17,885 nucleotides of DNA from Opitutia bacterium UBA7397. GTDB lineage: Bacteria; Verrucomicrobiota; Verrucomicrobiia; Opitutales; UBA953. The notes beneath the pieces are model-generated. The model was given only the letters and a program-made list of their open reading frames with translations, ran no database searches and was not told the origin of the DNA. The stretch covers positions 1 through 17,885 of the forward strand of contig DKND01000114.1 in assembly GCA_002470605.1 (NCBI GenBank), in the 5' to 3' direction. Of this stretch, positions 1-7,275 are shown piece after piece; the stretch's first letter is position 1, and each line of letters begins with the position of its first letter. The position numbers and the translations under genes were made by a program.

Positions 1-920
1 CTGGCGAGTTTACCTGCACCAGAGACCAACTTAACGGTGACACCGGTGGAGATGTCTCTAAGCAAATCAGCCCCAGGCAGGATTTGCGCATAGGTGACGC
101 CCGTCTTGACGGACAGCACGCTCACGGCACCGATTTTCTTTCCATCCAGATAGACTTCAAAGCGACTTTCGGGTTTCACGCCGTTGATATCTCCGACGGA
201 GAAGGCGATATGTCCCGTGGAGTGGTCGAGTGCGATGATCTTGGTTAGGATGCCTTCGTCGCTCGTTGCGCTGCCACCGGCGACCACCGTTTCGGGTGCA
301 GCCTCATTGAGGGGGTCGCGAGGGAAGGGTGGGCGAGTTTCGCTGCGTCCGGCTGCCCAGCCGTAGAGTTGAACATATTTTTGAACGATACGGTCGCGGG
401 TTTCTTCAGCTTTGGCGGCCTTGGTAGCGTTTTCTTCCATCTGCTCTTTGGTGAACAGGCCTGCGGTCTTTTCTTTCTCCTTAACGAGCTCTTCCTTGGC
501 GGCGCTCAATTCGGCGACCGCGGAATCTTTCTTGCTGTTGGCTTCGGTCAGTTGACCAGTAAATTCGTCGCGCTTACGGGTGAGTTCGGCACGTTCGCCT
601 TCCAGGGTGGTGACATTGGCGGTTAAGCCTTCGATCTTGGTCTTTTTGTCGGCCACATCGGCTTGCAGGTCTTTGACGTTTCCTTCGAGGTCTGCGGCCT
701 TCTTGCGCTGATCATGTACGATTTTTTGCATGGGCGCTCCGAGGTAGGTCATGCGGGCTGAAAAATCTGCGGGCGCTTTGATCTCTGGGTCGAGCGTCAT
801 CCAAGCCGTGCTCGTGGTCGCGGAGGTGACTTTACCTTTCAGAGAAAAGGCGAAGAACAGGGCGGCACCGGCAGCAGCAAAGCCGATGATGCGAATGAAA
901 GTGTTGAGCTTTTTATTCAT
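1..920 (-). CDS. Membrane-anchored coiled-coil protein of unknown function (C-terminus cut off)
   Basis: The frame is open from an ATG at 920 to the window edge, giving about 306 residues with no stop, so the C-terminus is missing. I do not recognise the family. The N-terminus is a short basic stretch (MNKKLN) followed by one hydrophobic segment at about residues 7-25, which fits an uncleaved signal anchor. Residues from about 55 to 165 are rich in Lys, Glu, Ala and Asp with heptad-like spacing, so a coiled coil is likely. After a linker, about residues 215-300 look like a small beta-rich domain, with the readable stretches HIAFSVGDINGVKPESRFEV and DGKKIGAVSVLSV. It lies 31 bases after the pgi stop on the same strand and is probably co-transcribed with pgi. 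The bases before its ATG are C-rich, with no Shine-Dalgarno sequence. An envelope-spanning or scaffold role is plausible but is only inference. Confidence 0.75.
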   Translation of the reverse strand, partial: MNKKLNTFIRIIGFAAAGAALFFAFSLKGKVTSATTSTAWMTLDPEIKAPADFSARMTYLGAPMQKIVHDQRKKAADLEGNVKDLQADVADKKTKIEGLTANVTTLEGERAELTRKRDEFTGQLTEANSKKDSAVAELSAAKEELVKEKEKTAGLFTKEQMEENATKAAKAEETRDRIVQKYVQLYGWAAGRSETRPPFPRDPLNEAAPETVVAGGSATSDEGILTKIIALDHSTGHIAFSVGDINGVKPESRFEVYLDGKKIGAVSVLSVKTGVTYAQILPGADLLRDISTGVTVKLVSGAGKLA

Positions 921-951
921 GGGGTAGGGGAAGTTGGGGTAAGAGAATTAA

Positions 952-2529
952 TTAAGAATGACGAAAAAGGGTCAGGCTTGGGTCGGGGTTTTCTTGTTTT
1001 GATACTGACCCGGGGTTGGCCGCAATATGCAGAAGTACTTTGAACACCAGTTCCTCTGACCCGACAAGTCCAATTTCCTTACAGAGGGCCTCGGCGGAAA
1101 CCCATTTACCCTTTATTTTTTCGAGTCCGGCCAGCGCTTGGGCTCTTACCTTAAGGGTTTCGGCCGCGGCTTTCTTGCCGGCTTCGACGCCGGGCTGGTG
1201 GTAGGCGTTGATACCCAACAGGCTAGCGTAGAGTCCGACGGCTCGCTCGAAAAGAGCTATGAGCATTCCCACGGTTTTGGCATCTACTTGCTCAATTGTG
1301 AGCGTAATGCTCGGCCGTCCGTTGCCGGAAAGGGCTTCGCGTGTTCCTAGGAAGAATGCCTGAAGGTAATCGCCGGAGGAAACCCCTGCTTCGACTTCGA
1401 TGCTAGGGCCATCTCGATCCTTGAGCACTTCGATGAAGACGGCAAAAAAGTTATTCACACCGTCACGCAACTGTTGCACATAGGCGTGCTGGTCCGTGGA
1501 CCCTTTGTTCCCGTAGACCGTAAGACCTTGGCTTACTTTACGACCCTGTAAGTCCAAATCCTTGCCGATCGATTCCATCACAAGTTGTTGCAAGTAGCGG
1601 GAGAAAAGCACGAGACGGTCTTTGTACGGTAAGACAACCATGGCCTTGCTGCCGCGTCCTTCCGTGAGGTGATACCAGGCGAGTGCTAATTGTGACGCTG
1701 GATTTTTGCTCGCGTCGGGGATGCGGGTGAGGCCGTCCATGGTGCGGGCTCCTTCGATGAGCGATTTGATCTCTATACCTTGGAGGGCTGCGGGCAGGAG
1801 TCCGACGGGGCCTATCTCGCTGGTGCGCCCGCCCACCCAATCCCACATGGGGAAGCGTGCCAGCCATCCATCCTTGAGCGCGACTTGGTCGAGCTGGCTA
1901 CCTTCGCCGGTTACCGCCACCGCATGACGTGCAAAGGATAGGCCAGCCTGCTTCCAGCGCAACGCGGCTTCGATTTGGCCATTGCGGGGCTCAGGAGTGC
2001 TACCCGACTTCGAAGTTACGATGACTAAGGTCGTGCCTAGGCGATTTCCAAGCCCATCGATCACCCGATCGATGCCATCCGGGTCGGTGTTGTCGATGAA
2101 ATGAACGCGGAGTTTATCGGTCTTCTTTCCTAAAGCGTCAGCGACGAACTGAGGTCCGAGTGCGGAGCCTCCGATCCCGACGCAAAGGAGATCCGTGAAA
2201 GTGCCGTGCGCGCCTTGGATTTGCCCGGAGTGAATTTTTTGCGTAAAAGCGGTGATGGCCGAGATGGCTTCGGTGATGGCCGCGCCAATCGCAGGGGTGG
2301 GCGAAAGTTCGGGCGTGCGTATCCAGTAATGACCCACCATGCGTTTTTCGTCAGGATTCGCGATGGCGCCTTTTTCGAGTGCATCCATGTCGGCGAAGGC
2401 TTGAGCCATCGCCGCTGCCATTTTATTTTCGAAGCCAGCGGGCGCCGGTGCTCGGCTGAAGTCGATGGCGAAGCCATGTTGAGGGAAGTTTAACAAATGC
2501 TTCCGGAACTGGTTGAAAGAGTTTTCCAC
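952..2529 (-). CDS. pgi: Glucose-6-phosphate isomerase
   Basis: This cytosolic enzyme interconverts glucose 6-phosphate and fructose 6-phosphate in glycolysis and gluconeogenesis. The sequence shows the sugar-phosphate-binding SIS fold motifs: VGIGGSALGPQF, the phosphate-binding stretch VTSKSGSTPEPRN, and DWVGGRTSEIGPVGLLPAAL, which matches the conserved GGR(F/T)S region. A TTG at 2559 would give 535 residues. I prefer the GTG at 2529 (525 residues) because a purine-rich GAGAAGG sits 9 bases before it and the extra ten residues look non-conserved. The ilvD terminator lies just upstream, so pgi needs its own promoter within roughly 70 bases or partial readthrough. The unknown coiled-coil gene follows 31 bases downstream. 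The family assignment is secure; only the start is uncertain. Confidence 0.95.
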   Translation of the reverse strand: MENSFNQFRKHLLNFPQHGFAIDFSRAPAPAGFENKMAAAMAQAFADMDALEKGAIANPDEKRMVGHYWIRTPELSPTPAIGAAITEAISAITAFTQKIHSGQIQGAHGTFTDLLCVGIGGSALGPQFVADALGKKTDKLRVHFIDNTDPDGIDRVIDGLGNRLGTTLVIVTSKSGSTPEPRNGQIEAALRWKQAGLSFARHAVAVTGEGSQLDQVALKDGWLARFPMWDWVGGRTSEIGPVGLLPAALQGIEIKSLIEGARTMDGLTRIPDASKNPASQLALAWYHLTEGRGSKAMVVLPYKDRLVLFSRYLQQLVMESIGKDLDLQGRKVSQGLTVYGNKGSTDQHAYVQQLRDGVNNFFAVFIEVLKDRDGPSIEVEAGVSSGDYLQAFFLGTREALSGNGRPSITLTIEQVDAKTVGMLIALFERAVGLYASLLGINAYHQPGVEAGKKAAAETLKVRAQALAGLEKIKGKWVSAEALCKEIGLVGSEELVFKVLLHIAANPGSVSKQENPDPSLTLFRHS

Positions 2530-2538
2530 GGGCGAATA

Positions 2539-2545
2539 CCTTCTC
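2539..2545 (-). promoter_or_regulatory. Ribosome binding site supporting the GTG start of pgi
   Basis: On the minus strand the sequence reads GAGAAGG, followed by 9 bases and then GTG at 2529. This is a good anti-16S match at normal spacing. It decides against the upstream TTG at 2559, which has only a weak AAGG nearby. Confidence 0.5.
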
Positions 2546-2599
2546 ACTTTTAGCCCCAATTTGCAACCTTGGAAGGGTGCTTAAAGGGCATAAATAAGC

Positions 2600-2628
2600 A
2601 AGGGGAGGGCCCGTTCGGCCTTCCCCTT
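2600..2628 (-). terminator. Intrinsic terminator downstream of ilvD
   Basis: Two 12-base arms, AAGGGGAAGGCC and GGCCCTCCCCTT as read on the minus strand, pair with one G-U wobble around a 5-base loop. They are followed by the moderately T-rich GCTTATTTATG. The hairpin starts about 30 bases after the ilvD stop and is correctly oriented to end ilvD transcription before pgi. The T tract is imperfect, so some readthrough into pgi is possible. Confidence 0.7.
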
Positions 2629-2657
2629 ACGGAAATCGTTATCGATAAACGCTTCGC

Positions 2658-4346
2658 TTAATCAGCGTCCGTAATCGCGCCGTCCGAGGCTGAGGAAACG
2701 AGTTTGGCGTACTTGGCTAAAGCCCCCCGCGTTTCTTTGGGCGGGGAAGGTTTCCAGGACTTCAAGCGGCGGGCGATTTCATCCGCCGGAATACCGAGGT
2801 TGATCTCATTCTTTTCCGCGTCGATGACGATGCTGTCGCCATTCTGGACAATCGCGAGAACGCCGCCGACTGCTGCTTCGGGCGTGATGTGCCCGACGAC
2901 AAAGCCGTGGCTTCCGCCAGAGAATCGACCATCGGTGATCAAAGCGACCGTTTTGCCCAGTCCTTTGCCCATGACGGCGCTGGTCGGCCCAAGCATCTCG
3001 CGCATGCCAGGTCCGCCTTTAGGCCCTTCATTGCGGATGACAATGACGTGACCGTCTTTTACTTCGCCGTCGAGAATGCCGCGCAAGGATGCTTCTTCGG
3101 ATTCGTAGACGATGGCATTGCCGGTGAAATTATTCCCTTCTTTGCCCGAGATTTTGGCGACCGAGCCTTCAGGTGCGAGGTTGCCGCGCAAGATGCGGAG
3201 ATGGCTATCCGCCTTGATCGGGTTCGATAAGGGGCGGACGACGTCTTGGTCTTTCGCATAGCTGCCGACGTTCGCCAGATTTTCGGCGACGGTTTTTCCG
3301 GTGACGGTCATGCAGTGCCCGTGCAGCAGGCCGGCATCGAGTAGCATCTTTAACAGGGGTTGCAGGCCGCCGATACGCACGAAGTGGGCCATGTTATATT
3401 TGCCGCTGGGCTTGAGATCGGCCAAGACCGGCACTTTGCGCCCAACGCGTTCGAAGTCTTCGAGGGTTAATTTGATGCCGGCCGAGTGGGCCATCGCGAT
3501 TAAATGCAAGACGGCATTGGTCGATCCGCCCAAGGCGATGACGACGGTGATGGCATTTTCGAAAGCCGCCTTGGAGAGAATGTCGGAAGGGCGGATGTTG
3601 CGTTTGAGCAGTTCCAAGACGGCTTTACCGGCGCGTTCGCAGTCGGCTAGCTTGTCTTTGGAATTGGCGAGCTGCGCCGAGCTGTCCGGCAGGCTGAGTC
3701 CGAGGGCTTCGATGGCGGAGGCCATCGTATTCGCGGTATACATACCGCCGCACGAACCTTCTCCCGGGATGGAGCAAGTTTCGATTTCCTTAAGCTCAGT
3801 ATCACCGATTTGCTTTCCGGCATATTTTCCTACGGCTTCAAAGACGGTGACGATATCTGCGGATTGTCCGCGATGCAGTCCAGGTACGATGGTCCCGCCG
3901 TACACAAAGACCGAAGGCCGATTCAGTCGGGCCATGGCGATGACGCAGCCAGGCATATTTTTATCGCAACCGCCGATGGTGACCAGACCATCGAAGCCTT
4001 CGGCGCCCGTGACGGCTTCGACGGAATCCGCGATGATCTCACGGGAGACGAGCGAATAACGCATCCCCGGGGTGCCCATGGAAATACCGTCCGAGACGGT
4101 GATGGTGCAAAAGATGATGGCCTTGCCGCCCGCTTCGTCGGCCCCCTTGGCCGCTTGGGTGGCCAGGCGGTCGATGTGCATATTGCACGGGGTGACCATC
4201 GACCACGTGGAGGCAATCCCCACGATGGGCTTATGGAAGTCCGCATCGGTAAAGCCTACGGCCCGCAGCATGGCCCGGCTGGGTGCGCGGTCTGGGCCAT
4301 CGACAACGATAGCTGAGTGGTGGCGGGTAGAATGGGCGTCGGTCAT
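2658..4346 (-). CDS. ilvD: Dihydroxy-acid dehydratase
   Basis: This iron-sulfur enzyme dehydrates 2,3-dihydroxy-isovalerate and 2,3-dihydroxy-methylvalerate to the keto acids that precede valine and isoleucine (and leucine and pantothenate). The 562 residues match the shorter bacterial class; the E. coli enzyme is somewhat over 600. Conserved cysteines are visible at about C54 (TPCNMH), C127 and C134 (GGCDKNMPGC) and C199 (GEGSCGGMYTANTM), in the positions known to hold the cluster. The C-terminal half carries the signature DGRFSGGSHGFVVGHITPEA. The ATG at 4346 begins MTDAHSTRHHSAIVVDG, a normal family N-terminus. No other ilv gene is in the window, so it is a stand-alone unit with its own terminator. 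Its leader holds a terminator-like hairpin, listed separately, which may regulate it. The identification is secure. Confidence 0.97.
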   Translation of the reverse strand: MTDAHSTRHHSAIVVDGPDRAPSRAMLRAVGFTDADFHKPIVGIASTWSMVTPCNMHIDRLATQAAKGADEAGGKAIIFCTITVSDGISMGTPGMRYSLVSREIIADSVEAVTGAEGFDGLVTIGGCDKNMPGCVIAMARLNRPSVFVYGGTIVPGLHRGQSADIVTVFEAVGKYAGKQIGDTELKEIETCSIPGEGSCGGMYTANTMASAIEALGLSLPDSSAQLANSKDKLADCERAGKAVLELLKRNIRPSDILSKAAFENAITVVIALGGSTNAVLHLIAMAHSAGIKLTLEDFERVGRKVPVLADLKPSGKYNMAHFVRIGGLQPLLKMLLDAGLLHGHCMTVTGKTVAENLANVGSYAKDQDVVRPLSNPIKADSHLRILRGNLAPEGSVAKISGKEGNNFTGNAIVYESEEASLRGILDGEVKDGHVIVIRNEGPKGGPGMREMLGPTSAVMGKGLGKTVALITDGRFSGGSHGFVVGHITPEAAVGGVLAIVQNGDSIVIDAEKNEINLGIPADEIARRLKSWKPSPPKETRGALAKYAKLVSSASDGAITDAD

Positions 4347-4363
4347 GGGTGTGAAAAGTCTGC

Positions 4364-4439
4364 GGTTGTCAGTCGGTTATTGCCCCCTAATAAAAGGGTA
4401 GGGAGCGGACATTGAGCCGCACTTACCCTGCCGACAACC
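4364..4439 (-). promoter_or_regulatory. Structured ilvD leader with terminator-like hairpin (candidate attenuator)
   Basis: Read on the minus strand, the ilvD leader contains GGGTA (4428-4424) pairing with TACCC (4400-4396), and inside it GCGG (4420-4417) pairing with CCGC (4408-4405). This hairpin is followed at once by TTTTATT, which looks like a weak intrinsic terminator 50 bases before the ilvD ATG. An outer 7-base inverted repeat, GGTTGTC at 4439-4433 and GACAACC at 4370-4364 in that orientation, brackets it. The same 114-base gap must also hold the divergent scpB promoter. The base pairs are visible; a regulatory function is inference. Confidence 0.35.
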
Positions 4440-4460
4440 CGATTTAAAAACCTCCTTCCT

Positions 4461-5228
4461 GTGGAATTCAATCTTAAGAAAATTATCAAGGCTCTCCTGT
4501 TCTCGACCTCGGAGGCGGTGTCCATCAAGGACATCCAGAAGGTTGTGCATCGTTATCACGCCCAAGCGGCCCCGATTAATCCCGAGGAGCGTCCCGAGGG
4601 TCACCCCGAACCGGCCTCAGTTGCTCCCGTCCAGGAGATCATCCAAGACATCATCGACCAAGTGCCTACTTTGCTTACGGCGACGCAGATTCGCGAGGCC
4701 GTCGACGCCTTGGAGGTCGAGATGCGCGAGGCCAACGATTCCTGTCGCATCTTGCAGGGGCCCGAAGGCTTTCGCTTGGTGATCTCTCCCGCCTATGCCG
4801 ATTGGGTGCGTCTGCTTCGCGGTGAGCCTCGTCCGCAGCGCTTAAGTCCAGCAGCGCTCGAGACGCTTTCGATCGTGGCCTATCGCCAGCCCGTCACGCG
4901 TTCCGAGATGGAGGCGATACGTGGCGTTTCCGTGGACAGTGCTTTGACGCGCCTTTTGGAACTTGAGCTGGTCGCGGTAACGGGCCGGGCCGAACTTCCC
5001 GGCCGTCCGATTCAATACGGCACGACCGACCACTTCCTTGATTTCACCGGCCTGCGTTCTTTGGGCGAATTGCCTGCTTCGGACGTGCTGTCTCCTGCTC
5101 AGATTTCGGAATGGATCACGCGGGCGACGACGCCGGTCAATGTCGGTGACGCCGAGATGGGTTTGCCCTTGGATGATCAATCCTCGGCCGCGGTCGCCAC
5201 CGAAGAACCTCCGCCCCCAGTCGCATGA
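4461..5228 (+). CDS. scpB: Segregation and condensation protein ScpB
   Basis: ScpB is the winged-helix (kite) subunit of the Smc-ScpAB condensin, which organises and segregates the chromosome. The family core is clear: EFNLKKIIKALLFSTSEAVS at the start, then GPEGFRLVISPAYADWV, LSPAALETLSIVAYRQPVTR, the IRGVSVDSALTRLLE segment, and GRPIQYGTTDHFLDFTGLRSLGELP. At 255 residues it is longer than the usual 180-200. Residues of about 31-75 form a proline- and glutamate-rich insert inside the first winged helix, and a roughly 45-residue acidic, proline-rich tail follows residue 210. The start is a GTG, and the bases before it read CCTCCTT, which resembles the anti-Shine-Dalgarno end of 16S rRNA rather than a ribosome binding site. 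ScpA and Smc are not in the window. It overlaps pheA by ATGA. Confidence 0.93.
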   Translation: MEFNLKKIIKALLFSTSEAVSIKDIQKVVHRYHAQAAPINPEERPEGHPEPASVAPVQEIIQDIIDQVPTLLTATQIREAVDALEVEMREANDSCRILQGPEGFRLVISPAYADWVRLLRGEPRPQRLSPAALETLSIVAYRQPVTRSEMEAIRGVSVDSALTRLLELELVAVTGRAELPGRPIQYGTTDHFLDFTGLRSLGELPASDVLSPAQISEWITRATTPVNVGDAEMGLPLDDQSSAAVATEEPPPPVA

Positions 5229-6292
5229 GTTTGGAAAACCATCGTCGGGAGGTCGATCGTATCGACCGTGAGATCTTACAGCTCATCGGACAGCGGTTGA
5301 ATGTCGCTAGGTCCATTGGCGAGGCTAAGCAAAAAACAGGTGCGGCCGTCTATTCTCCGCAACGCGAAGAGCAACTTCTCCGCTCCTTGACCGAGGCCGC
5401 GCCCGCGATTCCTGCCTCGGGGTTGCGCGCAATCTATCGTGAGATCATCTCTCTCTCCATCGGAGCTCAGATGGCCAAGCCTGTGGCTTACCTCGGACCC
5501 GAAGGCTCTTTCACGCAACAAGCCGAGATAAGGGCGTTTGGCTCCAGCGTTCCGTCGCTTCCGTTGCGCACGATCGCCGATATTTTTGCCGCCGTTGAAT
5601 CCGGTGAGGCGACTTATGGCGTCGTACCGGTGGAAAATTCTACGGAGGGTGTAGTTAGTCATTCGCTCGATCTTTTGGCTGAGTCCGAATTGAAGGTGGT
5701 CGCCCAAGTGACCTTGTCGGTCGAGCAATGTCTCGTCGGTCATGGCGCCTTAGCCGATATCACGCACGTCCTGTCTAAGGACATCGCATTGGCGCAATGC
5801 CGCGGCTGGCTCTCGCGTCATTTGCCGAACGCGGTCTTAGTTGAGACGGATAGCACGGCGGCGGCGGTGGAGAAGGTCGCCCGTGAACCTAAAGGACAGG
5901 CGGCCGTCGCATCATCTTCCGCTGCGGAGTCTCGCGGCGTGCCTATTCTCTCTCGTGGGATCCAAGATCGCCGCGATAACGCGACCCGCTTCTTTATTAT
6001 CGGTCTGGGTGCCAATCCGCCTGGTGATACGCCGGAAGTGACGAGCGTGGTGCTGACTTTGAAACACGAGCCAGGCTCTTTGCAGGGAGCGCTTAGCGCC
6101 TTTTCAGACCGGGGCATCAATCTGATCCGGATCGAGTCTCGACCAAGTCGACGCCAGGCCTGGGAGTATCAATTCTTCATTGATTTTCCGGGTCATTGGG
6201 CCTCTCCGGCGGTGCAAGCCGCCGTCACGGAATTGAAAGGCCGCTGTGAAGTCGTCAAGTGGTTAGGAAGCTACCCTCAATCAGCCGGATGA
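5225..6292 (+). CDS. pheA: Bifunctional chorismate mutase / prephenate dehydratase (P-protein)
   Basis: This enzyme turns chorismate into prephenate and then phenylpyruvate, the committed route to phenylalanine. Three domains appear in order. Residues of about 5-85 form the AroQ-type mutase helices (HRREVDRIDREILQLIGQRL, then VYSPQREEQLL). Residues 87-265 form the dehydratase domain, with YLGPEGSFTQQA, VPVENSTEGVVSHSLDLL and the catalytic ATRFFIIG (TRF at 254-256). Residues 272-350 form an ACT domain with GSLQGALSAFSDRGINL and the ESRP motif (304-307), known to mediate phenylalanine feedback inhibition. Its ATG overlaps the scpB stop and its own stop overlaps the start of the next gene, which suggests translational coupling across three genes of unrelated function. 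The length of 355 residues is normal. Confidence 0.96.
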   Translation: MSLENHRREVDRIDREILQLIGQRLNVARSIGEAKQKTGAAVYSPQREEQLLRSLTEAAPAIPASGLRAIYREIISLSIGAQMAKPVAYLGPEGSFTQQAEIRAFGSSVPSLPLRTIADIFAAVESGEATYGVVPVENSTEGVVSHSLDLLAESELKVVAQVTLSVEQCLVGHGALADITHVLSKDIALAQCRGWLSRHLPNAVLVETDSTAAAVEKVAREPKGQAAVASSSAAESRGVPILSRGIQDRRDNATRFFIIGLGANPPGDTPEVTSVVLTLKHEPGSLQGALSAFSDRGINLIRIESRPSRRQAWEYQFFIDFPGHWASPAVQAAVTELKGRCEVVKWLGSYPQSAG

Positions 6293-7224
6293 GTCGTCGC
6301 GCCCTAGGTGGCGTCATCATCACGGTGCTCGCCGTCACCGTGGGTGCATCGGTTTGGGCCTGGTGGTCTGCGTGGTCCGCCCCGCTGGTCAGTGTGGTCT
6401 TTCGCCCGACTTTTTCGGTCCAAGGCATTTCGGCTGGCACGCCGGTCCGCGTCAAGGGCATCGTGGTCGGCCAAGTGGTTTCGGTCGGATTGCGCTTGGA
6501 TGCCGAGGGAAGATTGCGGCCCGAGGTCAATCTCACGCTCGATCCGGCCACCCTCGAAGACCGGGGTTTTGCTGATCGGTTGCGTGGCGATCAACTACAC
6601 GCCGAGGTCGAGCGCGGTTTACGCGCCCGCCTGGTGTCGGTGAATCCGGCTTCAGGATTATTACAAGTCGAGCTGGTATGGGATTCGACCGTGCCACCGT
6701 CCGCGCCATTGGCACGGAATGAGATCGCACCCTTGGGAGGCTCGATGCAGGGCGCAATGGAAAGTTTGGTTAAGGAGATGGATTGGGTTTCGAGTCGGGA
6801 TTTTGCGCAGATCGCTGAGGATATGGAACGCGAGCTGGATAATTATTTTCCGAAATCAGACCCTGAGCATGCGGCTCGGCTTTCGGCGGTCTTGGTGGAA
6901 AAGACTTTAGCCATCGCCGAAGCGACTGCCCCCAAATCGCTGGGGGCCAAAGCAGCCGAACTGCAAATCGCTTGCGCCCGCTTACGACAGTCCGTCGAAG
7001 CGGCTGACCGTGCCATGGATGGGGAATCCCTTGCACTCCTGCAGGTTCGTTTGGCCGATGCCGGGGCCGTGATGGCCTCGTTTTCGGCTTCCTTGGAGGG
7101 GTCTAAGGCCAAGATGACGGAATCCGCCGTCGAGGTGACGGGAGTCTTTAAGTCGATTTCAGAAATGGCCCAGGCGTGGTCGAAGAAATCCCGACGTTTG
7201 ACCACCGAGCCGCTCCCTCGCTGA
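6289..7224 (+). CDS. MlaD/MCE-domain membrane protein
   Basis: The product is 311 residues. A short basic N-terminus and one membrane segment (about residues 6-28, ending in an Ala/Trp-rich stretch) precede an MCE domain at about 33-115. That domain shows the hallmark FRPTFSVQGISAGTPVRVKG followed by GIVVGQVVSVGLRLDAEGR. The remainder is helical and probably extends into the periplasm. MCE proteins are the substrate-binding, ring-forming parts of lipid importers such as Mla. I chose the ATG at 6289 because it forms an ATGA overlap with the pheA stop and gives a clean MSRRA start to the membrane anchor; an upstream GTG at 6259 would add ten residues inside pheA. No MlaE permease or MlaF ATPase gene is nearby, so its transporter partners must be elsewhere or absent. 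The domain call is firm; the cargo is unknown. Confidence 0.82.
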   Translation: MSRRALGGVIITVLAVTVGASVWAWWSAWSAPLVSVVFRPTFSVQGISAGTPVRVKGIVVGQVVSVGLRLDAEGRLRPEVNLTLDPATLEDRGFADRLRGDQLHAEVERGLRARLVSVNPASGLLQVELVWDSTVPPSAPLARNEIAPLGGSMQGAMESLVKEMDWVSSRDFAQIAEDMERELDNYFPKSDPEHAARLSAVLVEKTLAIAEATAPKSLGAKAAELQIACARLRQSVEAADRAMDGESLALLQVRLADAGAVMASFSASLEGSKAKMTESAVEVTGVFKSISEMAQAWSKKSRRLTTEPLPR

Positions 7225-7275
7225 GGGAACAGGCTTGCGGCGGACCGTCTGAAAGGGGATAGGTGAAGCCCTCCT

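Noticed and set aside
3301..4059. A 252-codon plus-strand frame opposite ilvD
   Set aside because: It lies wholly inside a well-conserved gene on the other strand, has no recognisable domain, and is typical of antisense frames in GC-rich DNA.
4343..4534. A 63-codon minus-strand frame whose TGA overlaps the ilvD ATG and which contains the residues ALIIFLRL, like an attenuation leader peptide
   Set aside because: Most of it is antisense to the conserved N-terminus of scpB, so the hydrophobic run mirrors coding sequence. It also reads straight through the terminator-like hairpin, which does not fit a normal leader-peptide mechanism.
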